From the NCBI GenBank assembly GCA_010094045.1, contig ML986624.1:202662-266661 (forward strand): a stretch of DNA of 64,000 nt. The letters are read 5' to 3'. The notes below the pieces were generated by a model, which searched no databases, had not been told where the DNA came from, and saw only the letters and a list, made by a program, of their open reading frames with translations. The translations under genes were made by a program, and so were the position numbers. Of this stretch, positions 23,201-35,079 are shown in pieces. Position 1 is the first letter of the stretch. Each line of letters begins with the position of its first letter. The DNA is from Lojkania enalia. Taxonomy: Eukaryota > Ascomycota > Dothideomycetes > Pleosporales.

Positions 23201-23282
23201 GACGCAATTCACAGCGCTCTAATCCCCTACGGACGAGATTTGCTTTGAGATTCTGACAAAATCTGAGATTCAGGATAGACAA
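20257..23282. other. Three-kilobase AT-rich gene-poor stretch
   Basis: Only scattered short frames, none with motifs or splice support. The sequence is AT-rich with frequent TA and TG/CA steps, as expected of old RIP-affected or relict repeat DNA. Near 23190 an ATTATATAAT element could be the TATA box of the next gene. Confidence 0.5.
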
Positions 23283-24033
23283 ATGCTGTTCGCTACCCTT
23301 GCTTCGATTCTCGCCCTAGCTGGCACGACATTGGCGCAGACCCCGGCTGGTTTTGCGCCTTCAGTGAACAAGACTCTAGATGTTTACTATGGATCGACCT
23401 ACATCACGCCAGGTCTGATGGTTAGAAAGTCGTGTACGTTGTGGAGATGTCATAGAGAAGGGGTAGGAGACTGACGAGAAGTAGCGACTGCAAGTAAACC
23501 TACGATCGGGGTTACTGGTGAGGCGTTGACGGGAAAGTACCTATTAGCCATGATCGGTGAGTCTTTCTCAAATCTGGAATTGGTGATCTTGTACTTACGA
23601 TTTGCGAATAGATATCGATGCGTATGTACAAAAATAGCTGATTTTGAAGTGAAATATGCTGACAAGCCCGTGAAGACAATTCGGCGGCGCGACGCGCACA
23701 ACAGTTCTCCACGCCCTTCTCCAGGACTATACGCCAAACGGACAAACCTTAAATGGCACTACCGTCCTATCTACCACAGCCACAGGGCCTTCATCCTACT
23801 TTGGCCCGGCGCCTCCAGCTGAGAATCCTCAACATCCGCATAACTATATTTTCTTGCTTCATGCCCAGCCTGATGGTTTTGCAGTTCCGGCAAGCCAGCG
23901 ATCAGTTGTTCAAAGCCGGATTGGTATTGATTGGGTGAAGTTCATGGCGGACGCGAAGCTAAGTGCGCCGCTTTATGCGAACTACTTGCGAGTACAGTCA
24001 GGAGATAACACGAAGAGAGCATTCCAGGCGTAA
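23283..24033 (+). CDS. Secreted PEBP-like protein
   Basis: Four exons: 23283-23433, 23485-23556, 23612-23621 and 23676-24033; the product is 196 residues. A signal peptide (MLFATLASILALAGTTLAQ) is followed by the phosphatidylethanolamine-binding-protein pattern of secreted fungal members: GFAPSVNKTLDVYYGSTYI, KYLLAMIDIDA, TVLHALLQDYTPNG, SYFGPAPPAENP, HNYIFLLHAQPDGF and DWVKFMADAKLSAPLYANYL. The 'D-x-D' and PPAENP parts line the ligand pocket in the family. The third exon is only 10 nt, but it carries IDID and is needed to hold the frame. The role of these extracellular members is poorly defined. Confidence 0.88.
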
Positions 24034-25092
24034 ACTTGCGGTTGACAAGGAGTTATGCTCATTGAAATGTGGGGAGGGTAAATATATCAATGGCCGTTAA
24101 GGAATAGACACAAATATTTGTTGGACCATTGCGACATCTCATAGGTACTTGCCGTGCTATATTCTAATATGCCGAATGTAGGAAGGGGAGCCTTCTCCGA
24201 AGAGCCGCAACCAGTACCGTGTTGAGCTACGACAACGCGAAATTGCAATTGGTCACTGGTCCCCAGCCCATTTGAAAATGGGCTAGTAGCCTTTCAACAG
24301 AGAATTCTCGCAACTGATGGTAGAACTACATATATTGACAGATCGATAAAAGCCACGTTCGCAGATGAGCCGATCTATATATCCGTAACGCGCGAAGACC
24401 TATTATGAATATGATCAACACGCTACCTATTGAGACGAATATCAGCCTATAATCTCTCCATCAAGTCGACAACGATTATGCTGGGCCTGAGTCCAACAAC
24501 TTGGAAAATACTTTAGAAGGATCTTGCTGAATCTACTTTTGTCTTGTTAGACGAAATTGCGTATATGAGAAACGCGCGTCTGATGCTACATCGTGTTCCC
24601 ATTTCAGTCGGGTCTGCAAGTCAACGAGCGCGTCAATAGCAGTTCTGCATTCAGCATGCGGACTCTTATAAGGGACATGTACCCACATGCGCAGCATCTA
24701 CGTTGACCAATAAGGGCGAATATTTCCCCCATGTCCCTGTCGATCTGCCCGCAGAGGCGAATGACACTCAAGATTCACTGTACAATATTAATGCAACCAA
24801 CGTCGCATTAACAGATCCGTCAATTCTATCGTGTCACCTCACATGTAATGATCTTCTAGAAATTAATATGGGATATAAAGACCGGGATTGCACCGTGTCT
24901 TCGGTCGACGAGAGGGGCTTCCGCGCAAGCGACAGATTGCATTGGCTGCAGGGACTTGACATAGTGGAAATGATGGAGCCGGAACAATATCAAACCAGCG
25001 GAATATAAAGAGGTGACTCGAATACCACTACCAGAGGTCAATTCCTTTTCTTCAGACAGGAGTGATCTACGCAAGCCTCCCGAGAAAGAAAA
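24034..25092. other. Intergenic with TATA box for the next gene
   Basis: No gene is supported; a 101-codon frame at 24703-25008 lacks an ATG start and motifs. TATAAA at 25004-25009 lies about 84 bases before the next start codon and is a plausible TATA box. Confidence 0.5.
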
Positions 25093-25759
25093 ATGAAGTC
25101 ATTCTTCGTAGCCGCTATTGCGCTCTGCAGCATTGTGTCTGCCCGCCCAGCTTCCCCCTTCGATGCGGTTCCGCCACCGGCTGGAACGACATTCTATCGA
25201 CTTCAGTCCAAATCGTGCGGCGCCTATCTCTTGACCCTTTCTTTCCTCTAATACTTACAAATGTAGATCTGCTACGGCTGTCAACAATCAATGGGTATCT
25301 CTTAAGACAGGCCAAACATCCTATACTCTTGCTGCACAGCAATCTGCAGCCGCCCAATTCTTTATCGATCAGTACAAGCCGACTGGTACTTACTCGTTCC
25401 GCAACACAGACGATACCCGCCAAATTGCGCTTCAGGGCCCAGATGGGACCCTTCTGTATATGGTTGATGTAACCAACCCGAGCAGTACAAATATTCCTGG
25501 AGGGCAGCTCATGGAGTGGGGCACCTTTACTATCGACAATAATGTGCTCGGCGTGAAAGATGGAAGTCTTTTGACCAACCGGACTTTTGTTGCAGTCGAA
25601 GGATCCGATGGTGGATATAGTATCGCGTTATATGACGGTGGGTTGTGTAGACTGTATGATGCTGGAAATAGATTTGTTGTTACTGACTGATGCATAGGAG
25701 CAAGCAACACGACCCAAAATATCACTCCTATCACTCTCAACATTGTTAAGGTCACTTAG
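25093..25759 (+). CDS. Small secreted protein, unknown function
   Basis: Three exons: 25093-25214, 25267-25637 and 25698-25759; the product is 184 residues. A signal peptide (MKSFFVAAIALCSIVSA) precedes a mature chain with no further membrane segment: TTFYRLQSKS, QWVSLKTGQTSYTLAAQQSA, TYSFRNTDDTRQIALQGPD, WGTFTIDNNVLGV and LNIVKVT at the end. N-glycosylation sites are visible (NRT, NTT, NIT). The alternating hydrophobic pattern suggests an all-beta fold. Secreted proteins of this kind are often effector or wall-associated candidates, but I do not recognise the family. The first donor (GTGCGG) is non-standard; the frame across it is consistent. Confidence 0.75.
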
Positions 25760-26371
25760 AAGAGTGTAAAACGGCTGACCTGAACCCGAGATGTTGTATA
25801 GTCTGGAATCAGATTTGAATGTAAATATGGGTTTACTTAACAGTCAGAAATATGGCGAACACTAAAATGGTGCTGCGAACCGTGATGACTCCGTAGAATG
25901 TACGGAATGACTGTTATATAGAGGACAAATATTTACACTAGCTGAGTATAAGTTCAGCAAAATATCAATAGCTTGTTGAAGTAGAGATGTTGATGTTGTT
26001 TGGTTTAGCCCAGATACTGCTTTGTGTGATTGAAGTTGACGATCGTCATCAGATAGCGACGGCCGACGTGATTGTTCGTCCAAGAAAGACTAGAGTCAAA
26101 ACAATGCAGCTTTATCTGTTAGATCCTCTATATGATGATCGCGCGCATCTAAGACGGTAATGTTGGTGGCTGGTAGTTGATTTAGTGGACATTGACAATT
26201 CCGAGAGAGGTCGGAGACAGAGATGTGGACCGTGCGCTATCGATAGTAATTTTGTCCAAAATCTTGGCATCCCACCGAGCCAGCGACGTCTTCGACAAAG
26301 CACAATACCGCCTCGTCCAGCTCTCAAGGCTTAGTTCGCTAGAAGGCATACCGAAACACGACAAGATCAAT
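25760..26371. other. Intergenic, promoter of eIF3m
   Basis: No gene is seen; the eIF3m frame is open for about 180 bases upstream of its ATG, but no earlier in-frame ATG is convincing. Confidence 0.45.
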
Positions 26372-27737
26372 ATGCCGGCACCAGTAAACACACTCTTGAT
26401 CGAAGGCACCTTCGAGGAGCTTACCGACGAGCTCGCACAATACCTTGACAATCTCAAAAATTCCCAGGGCGAAGAGAGCTCGAATATCCAGGCTGAGACT
26501 ACGCAGCTCTTGCAGGAGAACAAGAAAGATGAAGTGCTAAAGAAGTTAGTAATGGGTAGCCAGGCGCTTAACCAGGCACCCGAGAAGGGTATGGATGACT
26601 CGAATTCATTCAGCGAATCCACAACTAACAATATTACTTCTAGAGTTTATAGCAGCATACAACCTCCTCATTCACCTTGTACGGCAGTCGCCTAATGTTG
26701 GAATGTTTCTCCCTAGAATATGTAACCATCTTACCGCGCCGATCACGTCCTCGCCTGCGAACGGCGGCGGTCTTGCCCTTTCCATCCTCAGCACAATCTT
26801 CAACACCCTTTCCCCGTCTAGCGACATGCGGTACCACATCCTCCTCACTGTCTTACGCGTCATCCGAGCGACCTCGAACTTTGAGACATTGCGCCCACAG
26901 CTAAAGCAGTTGGATCAATGGCTCGAGACATGGGAGATGGAAGAAGAGGACAGTCGCAAGCTGTATATGGCCATCAGTGATACAGCAGCCGACGTCGGAG
27001 AGGACGAACAGGCATATATCTACCTCCTCAAAGCTCTTAGGACCTTCCCGTCGGATGAGGCCTCCTCCCAGGAAGCCCGCGACCTATCCCTCCGTGCTCT
27101 CAAATCCGCACTAACGCACCCCAATCACTACGACTTCCAGGACCTCACTGACCTCGACTCGATCCAGGCCCTCCGAAATTCCGACCCTGTCTACTTCCAG
27201 CTTCTGGAGATTTTCAACTCAGATCTATTAGAGGACTTTAATGACTTCAAGGACGAGCACGATGGGTGGATTGAGGAGTCTGGACTCGATGGTGCGGCAC
27301 TCAACAGGAAAATGCGATTGCTCACCCTCGCCTCAATAGCTGCTGCAACAGGACAGACGCGCTCACTACCATATGCTCAAATTTCGAAAGCGCTCCAGAT
27401 CCCCGCCGAGGACGTTGAAATGTGGGTTATTGATGTCATCCGCGCCGGACTCGTCGAGGGCAAGCTCAGCCAGTTGAACCAGACGTTCCTAATTCACCGA
27501 TCGACTTACCGTGTTTTCGGCGAGAACCAGTGGAGGGAAGTGGCTAGTCGATTGGACATGTGGCGGAATAGCTTGATTGGAGTGCTGCAGGTCATACAGT
27601 CGGAGAGGCAGAGGTTCATCCAGGAGAAGGAGGAGGAATTGAGGCAGGCAGACCAGAAGGTAGAGAGTGCAACAAGGGGCACGAGACAAGGAAAGGGCAA
27701 ACCGAGGCCTGCAGCACTTGATGATGATATGGATTGA
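26372..27737 (+). CDS. Translation initiation factor eIF3 subunit M
   Basis: Two exons, 26372-26588 and 26644-27737, with a 55-nt intron (GTATGG ... CTAAC ... TAG); the product is 436 residues. It begins MPAPVNTLLIEGTFEELTDE, continues EFIAAYNLLIHLVRQSPNV across the junction, and has MRYHILLTVLRVIRATSNFE and ARDLSLRALKSALTHPNHYDF. The PCI domain near residues 240-370 includes MRLLTLASIAAATGQT, SLPYAQISKALQIPAEDVE and WVIDVIRAGLVEGKLSQLNQ. A helical charged C-terminus follows. eIF3m is part of the eIF3 complex that assembles the 43S pre-initiation complex. Length and start agree with fungal relatives. Confidence 0.93.
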
Positions 27738-27907
27738 ATGACTTGAGGACCATGGCCTTGTTATTTCTTCGACTCATAGATGTAGGACTCGGATGAGTAG
27801 ATGCATTTCGGGTTTTTTCAGGTTAATAAAAATAGCACGGTGTAGCTATCGCGCTGCATGACATAGAAAATGCAAGAACAAACTTCAGGTGCTTGTTTGT
27901 GAGAAAA

Positions 27908-27958
27908 CCAAAAAAAAAAAAATAAAAAAAAAAAAAATAAAAAATTAATTTTAAAAAA
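27908..27958. repeat. A-rich tract between convergent genes
   Basis: About 50 bases that are almost all A with isolated T, between the 3' ends of eIF3m and the UMP-CMP kinase. It is probably a low-complexity expansion or polyadenylation-related tract. Confidence 0.85.
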
Positions 27959-28079
27959 GTAGGGTTTTGTACTACTGTTAGATCTTCTAAACCACTTGCC
28001 TGGTCTACCCATTGAGAAAGCGCCCGCCCAATCACGAAAGTGATCCAATGTCTACACCCGCTTTATACAATGGCTTGCC

Positions 28080-29138
<1,059 letters not shown>

Positions 29139-29808
29139 GGTGAGGGTGGAAGGTGTGACGGTGCTTCGAAGCTTGCATGCTGCTGCTTCTGGTTGAGCTA
29201 GTAGCATTTTCGGTTAGTGCAGCGGGAGAGGTAACTAGATTCCAAGTTTAGGGCCAACCCGAGCCATCTTACTTCTGCTCAACCCTCACACATATTCCGG
29301 GTAAGTGCAATATTATGACTGCACTCGAAGTGTGAGATACGGTAGTAAATCTATCGTTCACTCACAGTCCCACCTACTCTCTAGTCACCAATCACCGACG
29401 CCATCGTGAGCTCCCAATGGCGCCCTGAGAGTCAGAACTCACTGTAAGCAGTAAAAAGCTGGGTCGAAACACAATCCTTGCCCGGATTATTTCTATTGCC
29501 CTACATCCCATACAGTCTTATCCTCGCGGACAATCTCATTTATATTCGGCTCTCTACTTCCACCTACCTTCTCTACAACCCTTTCTATCTAATCTCAGAC
29601 TTACATATAAAGTTCCTCCACATCAGTCTTCAGTCACTTGATCTCTGAGAAGGCACTGTAACTGCTTTCTCTTGAATTTTCAAGTGGCAGTCCATTAGTC
29701 TATTCCACTACTACGACCTCCGCTATCAGTCAAGTGCAGCTGCAGAGTACGAAGTACAACCTGCCAAAGCGTTTGTGCGCTTTGACTGGGTACACATCCC
29801 TAAAAACT
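29139..29808. other. Divergent promoter region, no gene seen
   Basis: Between URA6 (minus) and the next gene (plus). The frame of the next gene stays open to 29734, but without an earlier ATG. Confidence 0.45.
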
Positions 29809-30828
29809 ATGGCATCGGAGCAGGGAACTGAAAGGAAGTTGTTCGCTCGCAACAGGAGCGCAACCTCGAACTTAATGAAGGCTCGTGGCTTTCTAAGCCT
29901 ACCCGGCGAACTACGCAACCGCATCTATGATTACTACTTTGAGGAGGATTTTCGCATAGAAGTCGCTGCTAAGGGCACACGACTAATGTACAGAGTGCCT
30001 AAATTCATGAAGCTATGCCTTGGTATCGTCAACAAAGCAACAGTCTACATGCATCAAGAGCGGCTCCAGGAGACGACTCCTCGAACGCTTCGCATGCCAC
30101 GCCGTCTTGGCCGGTACAAACGTATTGATGGTATCGTAACAGATTGGAGCACATCGCTTTGTGCTCTTGTTCTAGTCTGCAAGAAAGTTTATTACGAGGC
30201 GATCCTTTTCCTCTACCAGAACCCAACCTTCGTCTTTGCGGCGCCGCGCCGCATTCTTAACTTCCTCGAATTCGTACAAGAAGATGCTCTCGGCTTCATC
30301 AAAAAGCTCCAGTTGCATTATAATACCTACGGTTCGCCATTTCAGGCAAAGGACGACACCTGGGCGAGTAAACATCTTTGTACATGGACGACTGCCTGCA
30401 AGGCTGCTTCAAAGAAACTTGTCAATCTTCAAAAGCTGGAAATATGGCTGAAGGTGAATGAGAATCCACTGTGCTTTGATTTGCGACGAGAGTGGCTGAA
30501 GCCATTGCTCCAGTTTCGACGACTAGGTAACCACAAGAAAGCCGTAGCGGACAAGGAAACTTTTCCCGCACGAGAAATACATAACCATAAGCGTTTGAGG
30601 GATGTAAAAGTCCACTTTAGAACATATTGGACCGGTCCTCAGCACTTTCCTCAAATTTCAGAGCTTGCGGACGCCAGTTCCGATCTCCATCACCTCTTTG
30701 CTGAAGCGATTGTGCTAGCCATTCTCGGTTCATCGGAGGAGGAGGCCATGTCTGGGTTTAAGAAGGCTTGGGAGGGAAAGTATAGCAGGTGGAGGCATCA
30801 TCTGAATTACTCTGCTACTGGATGGTGA
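29809..30828 (+). CDS. Unknown protein with F-box-like N-terminal motif
   Basis: Single exon, 339 residues from the ATG at 29809 (MASEQGTERKLFARNRS). Residues about 28-50 read FLSLPGELRNRIYDYYFEED, the Leu-Pro-x-Glu-Leu-Arg-x-x-Ile-Tyr motif that opens many large fungal families of F-box-like or 2EXR-like proteins. Conserved-looking text follows: CALVLVCKKVYYEAILFLYQ, FAAPRRILNFLEFVQ and LQKLEIWLKVNE. If it acts like an F-box protein it would recruit a substrate to an SCF ubiquitin ligase, but this is inferred only from the N-terminal motif. The frame has no internal stop; no signal peptide or membrane segment is seen. Confidence 0.75.
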   Translation: MASEQGTERKLFARNRSATSNLMKARGFLSLPGELRNRIYDYYFEEDFRIEVAAKGTRLMYRVPKFMKLCLGIVNKATVYMHQERLQETTPRTLRMPRRLGRYKRIDGIVTDWSTSLCALVLVCKKVYYEAILFLYQNPTFVFAAPRRILNFLEFVQEDALGFIKKLQLHYNTYGSPFQAKDDTWASKHLCTWTTACKAASKKLVNLQKLEIWLKVNENPLCFDLRREWLKPLLQFRRLGNHKKAVADKETFPAREIHNHKRLRDVKVHFRTYWTGPQHFPQISELADASSDLHHLFAEAIVLAILGSSEEEAMSGFKKAWEGKYSRWRHHLNYSATGW

Positions 30829-31666
30829 TCTGTGTGAACGAGTTAACACTCATCGAAGCACTGGAGCCGGGGTGAAATTGCCTAACATATCCCATAGCAG
30901 GCCAGATGATGCTACTCAAGGAGCAGTGATGAATGTAGTGGGATTACGGTGCGCAAAACGGTATTTGCCTGACTGACTTATTCTTAGAGGTCAAGAAAAA
31001 AATCCTATCTTCCCTTTCACATAAACATCTATGTACCTACATATCAAGTATCTACTTCTCCATGTATCTAAATGTATCTCCTAGCTGATTGCTTTTCCCG
31101 TGCCTAGACAAGGTATAGAAGTTATAACTATTCTAGGATCTGACCTGGAAGTTCATACTGTCATACTTCCTGTGTTCCCGCATAACGTAGAAGGTTGGTA
31201 TACCAATCTCGAATGTCTGACTATCGCTATCATTGCATATATCGAGCATAATTCCACTAGAGGAAATTCTGAAGACAAGCAAATATATAAACTAGATGCG
31301 CTGAGCTGTAGCAATCGATGAAGCGAGGGACTAAAAAAAAGAGTGGTGATTCCATGAGATATTTTAAACTATTCGTAGTTTGTCTAAAATTCCAAGATTG
31401 ATATCTCACAGGTCGAGCTTTAACACCTTGTTGTCTTCGCTCTTATTGCCTCAATTTTCCGCTATACGGATCATCCCAGGTGTCTAGCGGTCCGCTAAGC
31501 AGCGAACTCTCGTACGTTGAGTATGTCATAAGCGGGAGTAGCTGGCCACACCAACTTAGCTTCCGCAGGTTCGCCGAACACTTAATCTGATTTGAAAATT
31601 TAGGCAGCCAATGGTCAGCCGGATTGGTACGCTGAGCAGAGAGTTTGGGTGAAATGAACCGCAGAC
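30829..31666. other. AT-rich intergenic, no gene seen
   Basis: Short frames only, no motif or splice support. Confidence 0.5.
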
Positions 31667-32131
31667 TTGATACCAGATACAGTTGCTAGGGCCGACCCAG
31701 AAGCGATCTATGACAGTCTACAGAGCCAGAATCGACTTTGGATGGGACGTAAAATATATCGAGAAGTCCAGTCTCTAATTGGGCACGTGACATGTTTTGA
31801 GTTTACCCTCTATGTCTCAACTGAGCGTGAAGCTGCAGACTGCGACACGAGCTCTCTGCTGCATCATTTCAATCCCCTCGTTGAGCTCTTCAAGTACCGG
31901 GTTAACCTACGAAAAGCGCACAGAACTAGTATCATGTCAAGCAGTACAAACGTACCAAAAAGTGGCAAAGGATATCCCTCTTCTCAATGAAGACCTCTTA
32001 GTGAAACAAGATCTGCAACTAATCAAAGCCACCATCAGACAAGATATAACTACATCCACCAAATGACAACGAACTCGTCTCTTCCTAGCCGTCATTCTCA
32101 TTGTTATAATCATTGCTGTCCCAGTTCAAAA
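31667..32131 (+). pseudogene. Decayed gene ending at an assembly gap
   Basis: Two overlapping frames carry protein-like text. The first runs RLWMGRKIYREVQSLIGH and FEFTLYVSTEREAADC. The second, open to a TGA at 32064-32066, includes VAKDIPLLNEDLLVKQDLQL then IKATIRQDITTSTK. Directly after the TGA the same frame encodes a membrane-like segment (RLFLAVILIVIIIAVPVQ), cut by the gap. Frame changes and the stop suggest a decayed single-pass membrane protein gene. Its layout (charged helix, then one C-terminal membrane segment, with a stop in between) resembles the remnant at 4578-5207, though I see no direct sequence match. Confidence 0.3.
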
Positions 32132-32202
32132 NNNNNNNNNNNNNNNNNNNNNNNNNNNNNNNNNNNNNNNNNNNNNNNNNNNNNNNNNNNNNNNNNNNNN
32201 NN
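32132..32202. other. Assembly gap of 71 N
   Basis: The same 12 bases, cccagttcaaaa, stand on both sides of the gap, and the right copy runs on into a long A tract (to about 32236). The two sides may overlap, so the gap length is unreliable. Confidence 0.99.
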
Positions 32203-33153
32203 CCCAGTTCAAAAAAAAAAAAAAAAAAAAAAAAAAGGAAAAAAACTCAGGGTAACAAAACGACCACGACCCAATCCGTGGAAATGTAGTGAAACGACAC
32301 TAGCTATGGGAACAGTCTATATGAGACCAATGCAAGAGACTGCGTCTTCGACCTTATGAACTAAAACTGGATACGACTTCAGTGTTTACATCAGGGAGTT
32401 ATAAAGGAACTGTCAAGCATGGACCGTGAAAACGGTATAATGACAGGAATGCGACCCTCCACGTGCCTAACGTACAAGACGTGGGAAGGCTGTCCTTTGG
32501 AGCCTATGGTTTACACTGGCCATGACTAGCATGTAATGCACTGCAAATACGCGCTGAAAACGGTGCATTAGTTAGCTATGATGGGCTAGTGGCTGCCAGA
32601 ATTGGATTGTTCGGGTGCTGAGAGCTAGTGGTATTGTTGCGCTCGTCGCTACCTGGGTGGCATGGAAATTGAACAACAATGTATCGGATTAGCTTCTAGA
32701 GTATGATAACTCGAGTATCATGTCGTGCTTAAAGATTTAGGGCAACCAAACACTCCACAATGTGATAGTTGCATAATGGAAGGAATGTAGAAAATCCACC
32801 ATAGCTCTCGGTTCGACTTAATCCATGCGTAAGAGGTCCGCAACAGTTACCCTAATGCTTTCCATATCAACGTTCCCATTGGTTCAAAACCTATCTCATA
32901 TACCACGTAAAAAGATGGTGGAAACTAAACAGCCTAATCCTCATCCAATTCGCTAGCAGTATAACCACCAATCAGGCACCAAGCCTTCGTAAGCTAGTCT
33001 ATAATCTGCAAGCCCCACAAGGCTCTTGCGTAGTACTTAATGAATCCCTTCTCTCTACTTCTTGTGGCTGTTGTAGCCTAGTATTGGTCTCCTTTGGCAC
33101 AGAAACCTCCAACTTAGCACAAGTCAACTGGGACGTTTATTTAAGGCTTATAG
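32203..33153. other. Intergenic, no firm gene
   Basis: Starts with the A tract, then about 900 bases without a supportable gene. An upstream exon of the HET gene could lie here; I could not identify one. Confidence 0.4.
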
Positions 33154-35079
33154 TATGCAATCTCTTCGCAACAGTCCTTACCTCTCTCTCTCAATGTTGC
33201 TGACGGCGACGACAAAATTCGCCTTCTCAGCCTTTCGCAAGGAGCTTTCGAGGACCCAATAGAACTTACCTTATCAACTCGGAGTCTCTCAGATGTCCCG
33301 GAATATGAAGCTTTATCATATGTTTGGGGCATTGAAAAATGCAAATCACCTGTCACAGTCAATGATTGTTCTCAAGTCATAACAGAAAATCTCGACATTG
33401 CGTTGCGTCACTTGCGTCTTAAATCTGAACCCCGTACCTTGTGGATAGATGCAGTTTGTATTAATCAAGAAGATGTTGCCGAAAGAAACTATCAAGTGAG
33501 TCTGATGGGCTCGATATACTCAAAGGCTAGTCACGTCGTTGTGTTTTTGGGGCCTGAAGCAGACAAAAGCGGCTTCGTAATGGACTGCATAGCTTCTAGA
33601 TACGCCGAGGACTCGCACATGCCATATTTCATTTACTACGCTAATAAGCTTGCGGAGCGACCTTGGTTCACTCGGGTATGGGTTGTTCAAGAGGTAGCCT
33701 TAGCATCTGAGGATCCGGTAGTGCAAGTGGGGAATCGGACCGAGGCATTATCTTCATTTCTCGAATTCTTTCTGAAGGTTGGGAAGGATATCCACGATAA
33801 CATGGAATCTGTAGAAGATATGATGAAAGATGGGAGTGTTCCGGCTGGCTGGGAACACTTTTTCGAATTCTTAAACGGCTCTGATGACTCCGAGGACGGA
33901 CCCGAGAATCATGCTGCCGGGGAACTTAATGAAGTTATCAGCAAATTTGCGGTCATCACAATTCTCGACTATCTAACCACTTGCTTTGGAACCCTAGAGC
34001 CATTGTCGTATCTCATGAAGAATGTGCGCAACTTCGATGCCTCACTACCATACGTATTAGGAAGTTCGGTTTATCGTCACGCTACAGACCCTCGGGACAA
34101 GATTTATGGTCTGCTAGGAATTTGCCATCTCACAAATCCAGAGAAGCGGATTGTCCCGGACTATTCTAAGTCTGTAGCAGACGTGTTTTGCGAAGCAATG
34201 GCTAGAATCATTACCGATGGGTTTGGGCATGGCTACCCAGAGATCCCGTTACTGACCAATCAAAGACGTCAATTTTCTGAACTCCCAACCTGGGTTCCTG
34301 ATCTAAGCTTCACGGAGACACTGTTCCGATTTTCACCGTTCGAGTCGAACTTGGAAACAAGATTCTCCTGGATGACATTGAAGATCGGGGCTGATAGGTA
34401 TCAGGAGCCATCAGACTTATGCCCCAAGAATGAATTCATTCAAGATCTTCTTCGAGAACCCGCTTTTGAAACACTGGCAACGTTTTCCAGAAATTTTAGG
34501 GTAATGCGTACCGCAGGAACTACACTAGGCACCGTCATTGCGTATTCAACGCTATTGCACATGCGTGAAAGTATGACGGAGGAGGATTCCTGGCTCCAAT
34601 TTAGCTCTGATCTAAGAGATTTTGCTGGAAAAGAAGGAATTGCGCCTCGACGGGTATTACCTGCCCTATTAGCCAAAGATAATCCTCGCATACCCCAACT
34701 AGAGGAGGACCATTTTCAGAAGTTTGAAAAATTGATGTCCTTCAAGCTGGAAGACGCAAACGGCTTTGCAACTTTTAGATCGGATGGTACGCAGCTTCTA
34801 GATGCTCTTGCAATGGCCGCTCCCGGACGAGTACTTTTCATTACAGACACAGGAATTATCGGCTTATCAATAGGGGAATTAAGAATTGGGGATATTCTTG
34901 CTGGCCTCTTCTGCATCAATTTCCCTTTCATAGTCCGCAAGTTTGAAGACGCGTATGAAATGATCAATGTCGCTCACGTTCCGGATCATAAATGGGGGCA
35001 CAACTTCACTCAAGGCAATACGGAAGACGACAGTATTGACCTACCAACCTATAATCTGGATGATTTCATCATATATTAG
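33154..35079 (+). CDS. HET-domain protein (heterokaryon incompatibility type)
   Basis: One long frame of 641 codons runs from an acceptor-like TATAG at 33149-33153 to the stop. The HET domain occupies roughly the first 200 residues: KIRLLSLSQGAFEDP, VPEYEALSYVWG, then RTLWIDAVCINQEDVAERNY, MGSIYSKASHVVVFLGPEA and RPWFTRVWVVQEVALASE. These are the three classic blocks. The C-terminal half (DPRDKIYGLLGICHL and others) is typical of the wider family. HET proteins trigger death of fused non-self hyphae or act as general NLR-associated executors; the partner is unknown. The 5' end is unresolved: this frame has no ATG before the domain. Either an upstream exon is missing, or the ATG at 33155, which lies one base out of frame, was displaced. 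Confidence 0.8.
   Translation, partial: YAISSQQSLPLSLNVADGDDKIRLLSLSQGAFEDPIELTLSTRSLSDVPEYEALSYVWGIEKCKSPVTVNDCSQVITENLDIALRHLRLKSEPRTLWIDAVCINQEDVAERNYQVSLMGSIYSKASHVVVFLGPEADKSGFVMDCIASRYAEDSHMPYFIYYANKLAERPWFTRVWVVQEVALASEDPVVQVGNRTEALSSFLEFFLKVGKDIHDNMESVEDMMKDGSVPAGWEHFFEFLNGSDDSEDGPENHAAGELNEVISKFAVITILDYLTTCFGTLEPLSYLMKNVRNFDASLPYVLGSSVYRHATDPRDKIYGLLGICHLTNPEKRIVPDYSKSVADVFCEAMARIITDGFGHGYPEIPLLTNQRRQFSELPTWVPDLSFTETLFRFSPFESNLETRFSWMTLKIGADRYQEPSDLCPKNEFIQDLLREPAFETLATFSRNFRVMRTAGTTLGTVIAYSTLLHMRESMTEEDSWLQFSSDLRDFAGKEGIAPRRVLPALLAKDNPRIPQLEEDHFQKFEKLMSFKLEDANGFATFRSDGTQLLDALAMAAPGRVLFITDTGIIGLSIGELRIGDILAGLFCINFPFIVRKFEDAYEMINVAHVPDHKWGHNFTQGNTEDDSIDLPTYNLDDFIIY

Noticed and set aside
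24703..25008. A 101-codon plus-strand frame between the two secreted protein genes
   Set aside because: It starts with TTG, not ATG, shows no motif or splice signals, and overlaps the likely TATA box of the next gene.
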